Positions 8,284-16,215 of a stretch of 46,273 nucleotides of DNA are shown here, piece by piece. Both the position numbers and the translations under genes were made by a program. The stretch's first letter is position 1. Each line of letters starts with the position of its first letter. The notes beneath the pieces are model-generated. The model saw only the letters and a list, made by a program, of their open reading frames with translations, was not told where the DNA came from and did no database searches. Source of the DNA: an uncultured Pelagibacteraceae bacterium (GTDB lineage Bacteria > Pseudomonadota > Alphaproteobacteria > Pelagibacterales > Pelagibacteraceae); NCBI GenBank assembly GCA_902593235.1, contig CACJHS010000008.1:1-46273 (forward strand), written 5' to 3'.

Positions 8284-8796
8284 TTAACTATAGTAAATGT
8301 TAGTAATTATTCCTGGAGGAAATCTTAAACCTAAAATTGTCTCAAAAAAAATAAAGACAATTATTGGAAAAATAATCCCGACTAAAAATAAATAAAATAA
8401 TCTCTTTTCTCCCCAACAATAAGAAACAAAAATGGATAAAGCTGAGATTGCTAAAAAGAAATCAAGTGTTTTAGAAACTACTACAAAAATAACAAAACTT
8501 GATAAAGTTAGAAAGAATGATCTTGGTAATTTTTTTTCAACTTTCCAGGGATTTTTAGTTGCCAAATAATAGATGAACAATGTCATTATTATTATTAAAA
8601 CCAAGAGTGCTTTTGGAAATGTTGCTGGCTGTATTCCTCTATTTAAAATAGGAGGAACAATATCAAAAGTAAAAGTAGTGATTAATAATGCTACAGATAT
8701 TAAAATAATTATAAGGGAAACTTTAAACTCATCTCTAAAAAAAAAGGGCAAACTTTTGTTTGCCCTTTTTTGTTTTTGTACATTTTTCATATTCAA
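8284..8796 (-). CDS. tctB: Tripartite tricarboxylate transporter, small membrane subunit TctB
   Basis: A 170-residue membrane protein with four hydrophobic segments and the TctB-type motif NRGIQPATFPKAL after the first segment. Between TctC and TctA genes, TctB is the expected identity. The start is uncertain: TTG at 8796 and ATG at 8790 are both in frame. No ATG occurs further in before the first membrane segment. A strong terminator-like hairpin (8740-8771) lies inside codons of about residues 9-19, so the cytoplasmic N-terminal tail is encoded by the hairpin. Translation of the start region would therefore compete with folding of that hairpin. Confidence 0.88.
   Translation of the reverse strand: MNMKNVQKQKRANKSLPFFFRDEFKVSLIIILISVALLITTFTFDIVPPILNRGIQPATFPKALLVLIIIMTLFIYYLATKNPWKVEKKLPRSFFLTLSSFVIFVVVSKTLDFFLAISALSIFVSYCWGEKRLFYLFLVGIIFPIIVFIFFETILGLRFPPGIITNIYYS
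8740..8771 (-). terminator. Terminator-like hairpin embedded in the 5' end of tctB
   Basis: A perfect 14-bp stem (AAAAAAGGGCAAAC with its complement) closes a TTTT loop at 8754-8757. On the minus strand the stem runs into a T tract. It lies about 45 bases downstream of the tctC stop but within the reading frame of tctB. The placement after the binding-protein gene matches the hairpins at 3664, 25029 and 36483. Ribosomes translating the tctB start would disrupt the hairpin, giving a simple way to link transporter subunit synthesis to translation. Confidence 0.8.
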
Positions 8797-8813
8797 ATGT
8801 ACTTTTAATTAGA

Positions 8814-9788
8814 TTAGTTAATGTAACCTAAAGCTTTAAGCTGCGCAGTCATCTCAGCAAGCATTTCTTCCATTTGCTTACCCCATTCATCTGCACCTAC
8901 AACACTTGTCTCATCAAGACCAATTTCTGTTAAGAAATTTTTGTAGTAGTTGTGGCTCATAGCTTTCATCATTCCAGCTTCTAATTGTTTTACTCTGTCT
9001 GCTGGAGCACCTTTTTTAGTTACGAAACCTCTAACAGTAGATAAAGAAACAGGTATACCTAATTCTTTTGCTGTTGGAGAGTCTCCAATTTTAGCCATTC
9101 TATTGTTTGCTAATACAACTGAAACACAAAGTTTACCTTCATTAATTTCAGTTAATGCTTCACCTAAGTTTAAAACACCTACATCAATATCTCCTTTGAT
9201 AAGGTTAGTTTTGATTGGCGCAACACCTTTGTAAGCAACGATAGTTGGATCTTTTAATCCACCTTTTTTTGTAAATGCAATTGCACTAACATCGTCAATA
9301 CCACCAGTGTGAGTAGTTCCATATTTTAGTGATTTTGATTTTTGTGTGCTAATAAATTTTTTAGCATCTTTGATATCGTTTTTACAATTTACAACAAATA
9401 ATTGAGGGTCATCAGTTCCTCTAGCAAGTGGTTGCATATCACTTAACTTAACTTTAGTTTTTCCTAAAGCCATAGAAACAGCATGACCTGTTGTCCAAGT
9501 TAAAGTGTGGTTACCATCTGCAGGTAAAGACATCATATAATCCATTGATGCTGCTCCACCACCACCTTTTTTGTTTACTAATTGCATATCTTGTTTAAGA
9601 ACTCTTCTTGCTCTTAATAACATCATTCTAGTAGTAACGTCAGTTCCACCACCAAAACCAGCGTGAGTAATTGCTTGTATTGGATGACCGTCAGCTTTAG
9701 CTGAAGTGATCATTAATGGAAGAGCTACAACAAAAAATTCAGTTACTAGAAAAGCAGCTGCTAAAAATAGTTTAAAGCTTTTTTTCAT
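8814..9788 (-). CDS. tctC: Tripartite tricarboxylate transporter binding protein TctC (Bug family)
   Basis: A 324-residue periplasmic substrate receptor of the Bug/TctC family. The N-terminus is a long Sec signal peptide with probable cleavage after Ala32 (A-K-A). The mature part carries family features: GFGGGTDVTTRMMLLRA (carboxylate-binding loop region), NKKGGGGAASMDYM, and the second-domain stretch KGAPADRVKQLEAGM. Length is normal. A strong Shine-Dalgarno (AGAGGG, 6-8 bases before ATG) supports the start. It is the first gene of the minus-strand operon and diverges from the PdxA-like gene. The ligand is probably an organic acid, which fits the neighbouring hydroxyacid enzyme but is not proven. 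Confidence 0.94.
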   Translation of the reverse strand: MKKSFKLFLAAAFLVTEFFVVALPLMITSAKADGHPIQAITHAGFGGGTDVTTRMMLLRARRVLKQDMQLVNKKGGGGAASMDYMMSLPADGNHTLTWTTGHAVSMALGKTKVKLSDMQPLARGTDDPQLFVVNCKNDIKDAKKFISTQKSKSLKYGTTHTGGIDDVSAIAFTKKGGLKDPTIVAYKGVAPIKTNLIKGDIDVGVLNLGEALTEINEGKLCVSVVLANNRMAKIGDSPTAKELGIPVSLSTVRGFVTKKGAPADRVKQLEAGMMKAMSHNYYKNFLTEIGLDETSVVGADEWGKQMEEMLAEMTAQLKALGYIN

Positions 9789-9857
9789 TATTTCCCTCTT
9801 TAGTTAATTTATATTTAATAATTTAAACATAATCTGATACAAGACGTAAAGAAAAAA
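9789..9857. promoter_or_regulatory. Divergent intergenic region tctC / pdxA-like
   Basis: This 69-bp AT-rich gap must hold the promoters of both the tctC operon (minus) and the PdxA-like gene (plus). The tctC side carries the AGAGGG ribosome-binding site. I cannot pick convincing -35/-10 pairs on either strand because the sequence is almost entirely A and T. Shared control is an inference from the geometry. Confidence 0.45.
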
Positions 9858-10862
9858 ATGGCTCAAAATAAATCTAACATTGCTTTACTGCTAGGTGATC
9901 CTGCTGGCATAGGTCCAGAATTAATTTCAAAACTTTTAAATGACGAAATGACTAACAAAGCAAACATTGTCATCATTGGTGAAAAGCAAGTATTTGAAAG
10001 TGGAAATAATATTACAGGAATTTCACATAATATAGATGTTGTTGAAAATTTTGATGAAATTGATTTTAATAAAGCAAATAGATTTCTATTAGATATTGCT
10101 AAAGGAAAAAATCATAAATATAAATTAGCTGAACCATCAAAAGAATCTGGTGAGAGTGTATTGGAAGCTTTAGATTTAGCTTTAACTCTTGCTAAAGAAA
10201 AAAAAATAGATGCAATTAATTTTGCGCCAATGAATAAAACAAGTTTAAAACTTGGAGGAAATAAACACTCAGATGAATTGCAATTAATGGCAGAAAAACT
10301 TGAAGTAAATAGTTTCTGTTGTGAGTTTAATGTTATAGATAATTTTTGGACAGCAAGAGTAACTTCGCATATTCCAATAAAAGAAGTTGCCCAACATATT
10401 ACAAAAGAAAATATTATGAAGCCAATAAAATTAATAAATGAAGTTATGGAGCTAAACGGTGTTAAGAAACCTCGAATTGCTATTCAGGCACTTAATCCCC
10501 ATGCAGAGTTTGGTACTGAAGAAAAAGATGAAATTATACCTGCGATTGAGGAAGCAAAAAAACTTGGTTACAATGTTGATGGTCCTTTACCATGTGACAC
10601 CTCTTTTGTAGTAGCTTATAAAAATAAAAATCATGATTGTATGGTTGGTATGTATCATGATGCGCTACAATCTGGTCTTAAAGCATTTGGTTTTGATAGA
10701 GGGGTAACAGTTCAAGGTGGATTAACTGTACCAGTTACAACTACTGCTCATGGTTCTGCATTTGCTATTGCGGGTAAAAATGAGGCAAACTTAGCTCCAA
10801 TTTTAAATTCATTTAAGATTGCTTTGTCTATGGCTGAGAATAAAAACAAATCAATAAATTAA
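9858..10862 (+). CDS. PdxA-family 4-phospho-hydroxyacid dehydrogenase (PdxA2-like)
   Basis: A 334-residue member of the 4-hydroxythreonine-4-phosphate dehydrogenase family. Recognisable segments are LLGDPAGIGPEL at the N-terminus, TSHIPIKEV with a metal-site histidine, ALNPHAEFGTEE, and MYHD with another metal-site histidine. It departs from biosynthetic PdxA: MYHDQG is MYHDAL, the VDHGTA segment reads TAHGSA, and the NPHAG loop is a few residues shorter. This pattern and the location beside a TTT transporter suggest a catabolic PdxA2-type enzyme acting on a phosphorylated four-carbon sugar acid such as threonate or erythronate. A kinase of the usual DUF1537 type is not in the window; the ROK kinase at 5154 might substitute, which is speculative. 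Confidence 0.82.
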   Translation: MAQNKSNIALLLGDPAGIGPELISKLLNDEMTNKANIVIIGEKQVFESGNNITGISHNIDVVENFDEIDFNKANRFLLDIAKGKNHKYKLAEPSKESGESVLEALDLALTLAKEKKIDAINFAPMNKTSLKLGGNKHSDELQLMAEKLEVNSFCCEFNVIDNFWTARVTSHIPIKEVAQHITKENIMKPIKLINEVMELNGVKKPRIAIQALNPHAEFGTEEKDEIIPAIEEAKKLGYNVDGPLPCDTSFVVAYKNKNHDCMVGMYHDALQSGLKAFGFDRGVTVQGGLTVPVTTTAHGSAFAIAGKNEANLAPILNSFKIALSMAENKNKSIN

Positions 10863-10877
10863 AATATAATTATTTTA

Positions 10878-12035
10878 TTAATTTAATATTTTTTTAATTT
10901 CTTCAAGTGTAAAAGGTTTTGGTTTTTTACAGGTCGTTTTTATTTCTTGAGGAACTCCAGTTTGTGAGGCTCTCATTGTAGAATCTATAATATCTAATAC
11001 ATGTAGCGATAATTCTCCATTACATCTATGCTCAAGTTTATTTTCAATGGCATAAGCCATTTCTGAAAGGCCTGCTCCTCTATAATTTGCATTTGTTGGA
11101 GACTCATTGGCTCTCGAACTTTGACTTTTAATATTTATTTTTCCTAAAGGCATCATATCTGTTTTGTGTTCGCCCCAGTTTCCGCCTGCTGTAACTGAAA
11201 CAAAAGCAGATCCACCAAACATATTTGGATCTGGAACAATTATTGATCCTTTATTTCCATAAAGCTCAATGTGATTTCTTTGATGGGCCACTACATCAAA
11301 TGATAAGGTAATTTGGATGATACAATCATTTTCAAATTGAATCGTTGCTAAGTATGTTGTTGGTGTTTCAACTTTAAATTTTTTACCTTTTTTAGGACCA
11401 ATTCCGATTTCTCTTTCTTCAAAAACTTTTGTACATCTTCCTTGCACTTGTTTTGCTGGTCCAATTAAATTTACTAATGCAGTCAAATAGTATGGACCCA
11501 TATCAATAACAGGTCCTCCTTCGTTTTCTGCAAACCAACTTTCTGGATTTGGATGGTAGGATTGAACTCCTGGAAATGCAAATATAGCATTTCCTAATTT
11601 AATATCACCAATTACACCATTATCAATTAACTCTCTAGTTTTTTGAATTCCTCCACCTAAAAATGTATCTGGAGCATTTCCTATATAAAGTTTTTTTTCT
11701 TTAGCTAGTTCAAGTAATTTTTTTCCATCCTCAAAATTTACTGCCATTGGTTTTTCAGCATATGAATGTTTTCCATTTTCTAGAGCCATTTTAGAAACTT
11801 CGTAATGTGCTCCCGGGATCGTCAGATTTAGAATTATTTCAATTTCTTTGTCTTTTAAAAGTTCTTCTACTGTTAAAGCTTCAATATTATAATGAATTGC
11901 ACTCTTTTTAGCTGCTTCCATATTTATATCTGCACATTTAACTATTCTAATATTATTAAAATATTCTTGAGCTCTAAAATAAGTTTCTGAAATATGACCA
12001 CAGCCAATAAGACCGACTTTAAAAATTTTGTTCAT
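10878..12035 (-). CDS. Gfo/Idh/MocA-family oxidoreductase
   Basis: A 385-residue NAD(P)-dependent sugar oxidoreductase. The Rossmann motif is GLIGCGHIS at the N-terminus, and the catalytic lysine lies in AEKPMAV. The downstream DxGxH-type active-site motif reads VIDMGPYYL, with tyrosine in place of histidine as in several subfamilies. The C-terminal alpha/beta domain includes NHIELYGNKGSI. Its start is 6 bases after the iolD stop, so the two are probably co-transcribed. That pairing suggests oxidation of a cyclitol or a related sugar; inositol dehydrogenase proper is better matched by the gene at 34401. Confidence 0.9.
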   Translation of the reverse strand: MNKIFKVGLIGCGHISETYFRAQEYFNNIRIVKCADINMEAAKKSAIHYNIEALTVEELLKDKEIEIILNLTIPGAHYEVSKMALENGKHSYAEKPMAVNFEDGKKLLELAKEKKLYIGNAPDTFLGGGIQKTRELIDNGVIGDIKLGNAIFAFPGVQSYHPNPESWFAENEGGPVIDMGPYYLTALVNLIGPAKQVQGRCTKVFEEREIGIGPKKGKKFKVETPTTYLATIQFENDCIIQITLSFDVVAHQRNHIELYGNKGSIIVPDPNMFGGSAFVSVTAGGNWGEHKTDMMPLGKINIKSQSSRANESPTNANYRGAGLSEMAYAIENKLEHRCNGELSLHVLDIIDSTMRASQTGVPQEIKTTCKKPKPFTLEEIKKILN

Positions 12036-12041
12036 AAAGGT

Positions 12042-13886
12042 TTATACACCTTGTCTTTGTTTGCCTTTTCCTTCTTTATAAAGTTTTAAAGCTTCTTCAT
12101 TCTCTTTAGTTGTCGGAATTTCTAGTGTAGGGCTATCCCAAAAAGCTGATCCCTCAACCCATTTATAAGCATGAGTTTTAATTGAAATAACGTATGTTAC
12201 ATCGGATGCTTTTGCTCTCTTAAATGCAGCCTCAAGATCTGAAATTGAATTAACATGTTCAGATTTAGCTCCCATACTTTCTGCATGTTTTGCAAAATCA
12301 ACATCAACTAGTCCAGGAGTATTAGAGCTCTTTAATAAGTTGTTATATTCTTTACCACCTTTAAATAATTGAAGTCGATTGATAACTGCAAACCCACCAT
12401 TATCACAAACTATAATTATCAATTTGTTTTTTGTAATAACTGATGAATAAATATCTGTATTATTTAGAAGATAAGAACCATCTCCTACAAAAGAAATTAC
12501 TTCTTTATCAGGATTAGCCATTTTTATTCCAAGCGCTCCAGAAATTTCATAACTCATACAACTAAAACCCCACTCTGTTTCATGAGTATTTAATTCTCTA
12601 GGTCTCCAAACTTGAACAACTTCACCAACTAAACCTCCTGCTGCAGTAACAGCAATATCTGTTGGATCAGAGTTTCTATAAATCGCGCCAATTACCTGAA
12701 CATAACTTGGAACTTCTTGATTTGTTGGCGCACTCTCTTTATCTATATGTTCATTCCATGATTTGAGCTCAGTTTGGGATTTTTTATTCCATTCATCTCC
12801 AGCTTTCCAACTTCCTAACGCTTGTGAAAGTTCTGTTAATGAAACTTTAGCATCTCCAATGACCGCTTGCGCTAAATGTTTGTTAGCATCAAATCTTGAT
12901 ACATTTATTGAAACTAGTTTAAAATTTTTGTTTTCAAAATTTGCCCATGATCCAGTTGTAAAATCTGCAAGTTTAGTTCCAACCGCAATTGCTAAATCTG
13001 TTTCTTTTGCTAATGTATTTGTATTTTTTCCACCTAAACCGCCAATCTGGCCTGCAAAATGAGAATGATCTCTTTTCATTGTAGAATATCCCATTACAGT
13101 TTGGGTTACTGGTATGTTGTGTTTAATTGCAAACTGACTTAACTCATCCATTGCATCTGAGTAAAAAACTCCACCACCAGAAATTATAATTGGATTTTTA
13201 GATGACTTAATTTTTTCTGCTGCCTCTTTAATTTGAAATTCATCTGGTCTTGGTCTTCTAATCGCGTGAACTTTTTCATTAAAAAATTCTTCAGGATAAT
13301 CAAAAGTTTGACCTTGTATATCTTGACTTAAAGCAATACATGCAGGGCCACAATCTGCGGGATCTAACATTGTTTGAACTGCTGCTGGAAATGATTGAAT
13401 AATTTGTTCTGGTCTAGTTATTCGATCAAAATATCTTGTTACAGGTTTAAACGCATCATTAGCTGTAATACCAGGATTATTAAAATGCTCAACTTGTTGC
13501 AATACAGGATCTGGCATTCTATTTGCATAAGTATCTCCAGGTAAAAATAAAATTGGCAACCTGTTACTCATAGCAACTGCAGCAGCTGTAACCATATTTG
13601 TTGCCCCAGGTCCAACTGAGGATGTTGCTACAAAAATTTGTTGTCTTCTTTTTGCTCTAGCATAGCCAATTCCTGTAAGTGCCATATTTTGTTCGTGATG
13701 CCCTCTATATGTTGGAAGTTCTTTTTGATTTTCCTCTAGTGCTTGACCTAAACATGCTACATTTCCATGTCCAAAAATTCCAAAGACACCTGGAAATAAA
13801 GGTTCTTTTTTACCATTAATTAATATTTTCTGCGCAATCAAATATTTTACAATTGCATGAGCACAAGTAAGAGTAATTTTCTTCAT
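12042..13886 (-). CDS. iolD: 3D-(3,5/4)-trihydroxycyclohexane-1,2-dione hydrolase IolD
   Basis: A 614-residue thiamine-diphosphate enzyme of the acetolactate-synthase superfamily that opens the inositol-derived ring to 5-deoxy-glucuronate. The N-terminal domain shows TYRGHHEQNMAL with the cofactor-activating Glu65, then SSVGPGATNMVTAAA, LPILFLPGDTYANRMPDPV and LQQVEHF. This last string distinguishes IolD from other family members. The C-terminal cofactor-binding motif begins GDGSYLLNN. Length is normal for IolD. It is upstream of a Gfo/Idh/MocA gene and divergent from an aldehyde dehydrogenase. The other recognisable inositol genes, iolE and iolG, lie about 20 kb away. Confidence 0.93.
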   Translation of the reverse strand: MKKITLTCAHAIVKYLIAQKILINGKKEPLFPGVFGIFGHGNVACLGQALEENQKELPTYRGHHEQNMALTGIGYARAKRRQQIFVATSSVGPGATNMVTAAAVAMSNRLPILFLPGDTYANRMPDPVLQQVEHFNNPGITANDAFKPVTRYFDRITRPEQIIQSFPAAVQTMLDPADCGPACIALSQDIQGQTFDYPEEFFNEKVHAIRRPRPDEFQIKEAAEKIKSSKNPIIISGGGVFYSDAMDELSQFAIKHNIPVTQTVMGYSTMKRDHSHFAGQIGGLGGKNTNTLAKETDLAIAVGTKLADFTTGSWANFENKNFKLVSINVSRFDANKHLAQAVIGDAKVSLTELSQALGSWKAGDEWNKKSQTELKSWNEHIDKESAPTNQEVPSYVQVIGAIYRNSDPTDIAVTAAGGLVGEVVQVWRPRELNTHETEWGFSCMSYEISGALGIKMANPDKEVISFVGDGSYLLNNTDIYSSVITKNKLIIIVCDNGGFAVINRLQLFKGGKEYNNLLKSSNTPGLVDVDFAKHAESMGAKSEHVNSISDLEAAFKRAKASDVTYVISIKTHAYKWVEGSAFWDSPTLEIPTTKENEEALKLYKEGKGKQRQGV

Positions 13887-13978
13887 AAATATGTTTATCT
13901 TTTAATATGTATAATGTTTATATATAATTCCATTTATAAATTAAAAAACCTAATTAAGTAAACTTAAAAATAAATTCT
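13887..13978. promoter_or_regulatory. Divergent promoter region iolD / aldehyde dehydrogenase
   Basis: A 92-bp, almost pure AT gap between divergent start codons. It contains two TATAAT hexamers on the plus strand (13910-13915 and 13923-13928), the second about 50 bases before the aldehyde dehydrogenase ATG. No clear -35 accompanies either. The divergent layout implies possible shared regulation of iolD and the aldehyde dehydrogenase/aldolase pair. Confidence 0.4.
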
Positions 13979-15421
13979 ATGTACGAAAAATTTGGACAAT
14001 TCATTGATGGTAAATGGCAACAAGCAGAAAAAAAAGAAACTTATGATGTAATTAACCCTGCAACTGAAGAAGTAATTGGAAAAGCATCTAAAGCTTCATC
14101 TATTGAAGTGCAAAAAGCATTAAAGTCAGCAGAAAAAGGATTGGAGATTTGGAAGAACACTGCGCCATGGCAAAGAGCATATGTGCTTAGAAAAATTGCA
14201 GACACGATGAGAGAAAAAAAAGATGTTATTGCAAAATGGTTAACTCTTGAAGTTGGAAAACCTCTTGCAGAAGCAATTGGTGAAGTTGGTGGTGGAGCTG
14301 ATATTTTTGAATGGAATGCTGAAGAAACAAAAAGAATTTATGGTCAAACTCAACAAAGTAGATTCCCAGATACAAGGGTTCATGTTTATTATCAACCAGT
14401 TGGAGTTGTTGCAGCTTTAGTTCCTTGGAATTTCCCAATAGTTTTAGCATCTAGAAAAATTTCTACCGCTTTAGCAGCTGGGTGCTCTGTAATTTGTAAG
14501 CCAGACGTAATTACTCCTGGTGCTGTAATGGAATTAGTAAACATCTGTAAAGAAGCTGGAGTACCAGATGGAGTGGTAAGTCTTTTGTCAGGTGATCCTG
14601 CTGAAATATCAAATGAATTAATGGAGTCTGATATAATTAAAAAAGTCTCAGTTACTGGATCTACTAGAGTAGGTAAAATTATTTTAAAAAAAGCAGCCGA
14701 CAAAGTTCAAAGAGTTACAATGGAGCTAAGTGGGCACTCCCCTTTTATTGTTTGTGAAGATGTAGATATGAACAAAGTAGCTGATATAGCAATAACTGGT
14801 AAATTCAGAAATAACGGGCAGGTCTGTATCTCACCTAATAGATTTTATATCCAAGAAAATAGAAAAGATGAATTCGTTAATGCTTTTATGGAAAGAGCAA
14901 AAAAATTAAAAATTGGTAACGGTATGGATGAAGGTGTGGATCTTGGACCTTTAACTACTGCTAAGAGATTAGAAGAAATAGAAAAGTTAGTTGAAACAAC
15001 TAAAAAAGAAGGAGCCAAAGTATTAATGGGTGGACAAAGACCTTCAGGTTTTAATAAAGGTTATTATTATGAACCAACTGTATTTGATGATGTGAAAGAT
15101 AATTTTACAATAATGAAAGAAGAACCTTTTGGTCCACTAGTTCCAATATTAACTTTTAAAACCTTTGATGAAGTAATTGAAAGAGCAAATGATAACGACT
15201 TAGGTCTATGTAGCTATCTTTACACAAATTCTATGGATAAAGCTCATATTGGATCTGAAAAATTAGAATCTGGATGTGTTGCAGTCAATACCGGTGTTGT
15301 TGCAATCGCTGAAGCGCCATTTGGAGGAATAAAACAAACTGGTTATGGTCGTGAAGGTGGCTCAGGTGCGATCAAAGATTATCTAAATGTGAAGTATACT
15401 CACATGGGCTTAAAAATCTAA
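13979..15421 (+). CDS. NAD(P)-dependent aldehyde dehydrogenase
   Basis: A 480-residue ALDH-superfamily enzyme, full length. The catalytic machinery is intact: Asn151 in PWNFP, the cofactor motif VTGSTRVG (225-232), the general base Glu249 in MELSGHSP, and the nucleophile Cys283 in NNGQVCISP. Overall it resembles succinate-semialdehyde and 2-oxoglutarate-semialdehyde dehydrogenases, not the CoA-acylating IolA type. It is followed after 2 bases by an HpcH/HpaI aldolase. The pair could cleave a 2-keto-3-deoxy sugar acid to pyruvate plus an aldehyde and then oxidise the aldehyde. The exact substrate is not determined. Confidence 0.92.
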   Translation: MYEKFGQFIDGKWQQAEKKETYDVINPATEEVIGKASKASSIEVQKALKSAEKGLEIWKNTAPWQRAYVLRKIADTMREKKDVIAKWLTLEVGKPLAEAIGEVGGGADIFEWNAEETKRIYGQTQQSRFPDTRVHVYYQPVGVVAALVPWNFPIVLASRKISTALAAGCSVICKPDVITPGAVMELVNICKEAGVPDGVVSLLSGDPAEISNELMESDIIKKVSVTGSTRVGKIILKKAADKVQRVTMELSGHSPFIVCEDVDMNKVADIAITGKFRNNGQVCISPNRFYIQENRKDEFVNAFMERAKKLKIGNGMDEGVDLGPLTTAKRLEEIEKLVETTKKEGAKVLMGGQRPSGFNKGYYYEPTVFDDVKDNFTIMKEEPFGPLVPILTFKTFDEVIERANDNDLGLCSYLYTNSMDKAHIGSEKLESGCVAVNTGVVAIAEAPFGGIKQTGYGREGGSGAIKDYLNVKYTHMGLKI

Positions 15422-15423
15422 AA

Positions 15424-16215
15424 ATGAGAAAAAATAAAGTTAAAGAAATGATGAAAGCAGGGAAGCCTGTTATCAATGGTTGGCTTCAAATACCTAGCAC
15501 GGTTTCAGCTGAAGTAATGGCTCATCAAGGTTGGGATTCTCTAACAATAGATATGCAACATGGCTTAGTTGATTACACTAATGCACTCCCAATGCTTCAA
15601 ACAATTTCAACGACAGATGTAACTCCTTTAGCTAGAGTAAACTGGAATGAGCCAGGTCAAATAATGAAAATACTAGACGCGGGTTGCTATGGAATTATAT
15701 GTCCAATGGTTAGTAATAAAGAAGAAGCAGAAAGATTTGTTCAAGCTTGCATGTACCCTCCTCGTGGTTATAGAAGTTTTGGTCCCGTTAGAGGATTAAT
15801 CTATGGAGGTTCAGATTATGCAAAACATGCAAATGATGAAATGCTCAAATTAGCTATGATCGAAACAAAAGAATCTTTAGAAAAGCTAGATGAAATTATG
15901 TCAACACCAGGCGTTGATGGAATTTATATTGGACCAGCTGATTTAAGTTTAGCAATAGGTGAAGAGCCTGGTTTTGATAGAGCAGAAAATACAAAGGCTT
16001 ATTCGGAAATATTAAGAATATTAGAGCACGCAAAGAAGAACAATATATTTGCAGGTATTCATAATGGTACACCTGAATATGCACAAAAAATGATAGGTAA
16101 AGGTTTTAATTTTGTAACTATTGGAGCTGATCAGAGAGCTTTAAGTGCTGGTGCAAAAGCAGTTGTAGAAAAAATGAAAGGTTCTTCAAAAAAAGAAGAG
16201 TCTAAAGCTTATTAA
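15424..16215 (+). CDS. HpcH/HpaI-family aldolase (2-keto-3-deoxy sugar acid type)
   Basis: A 263-residue class II pyruvate-dependent aldolase with a TIM-barrel fold. Active-site residues match the family: His46 in IDMQHG, Arg71 in LARVNW, metal ligands Glu147 (IETKE) and Asp173 (IGPADLS). Length is close to RhmA/YfaU and HpaI. It is expected to cleave a 2-keto-3-deoxy acid to pyruvate and an aldehyde, with the aldehyde passing to the dehydrogenase encoded just upstream. Its TAA is shared with the stop of the convergent gene through a TTAA at 16212-16215. Confidence 0.9.
   Translation: MRKNKVKEMMKAGKPVINGWLQIPSTVSAEVMAHQGWDSLTIDMQHGLVDYTNALPMLQTISTTDVTPLARVNWNEPGQIMKILDAGCYGIICPMVSNKEEAERFVQACMYPPRGYRSFGPVRGLIYGGSDYAKHANDEMLKLAMIETKESLEKLDEIMSTPGVDGIYIGPADLSLAIGEEPGFDRAENTKAYSEILRILEHAKKNNIFAGIHNGTPEYAQKMIGKGFNFVTIGADQRALSAGAKAVVEKMKGSSKKEESKAY

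Noticed and set aside
12763..13062. 99-codon open frame on the plus strand inside iolD
   Set aside because: It lies fully antisense to a well-supported iolD, has no ribosome-binding site and shows no recognisable domain; it follows from the low stop density opposite this gene.
14226..14703. Two antisense frames inside the aldehyde dehydrogenase
   Set aside because: Both mirror the coding strand of an intact ALDH and encode low-complexity or repetitive residues typical of shadow frames.
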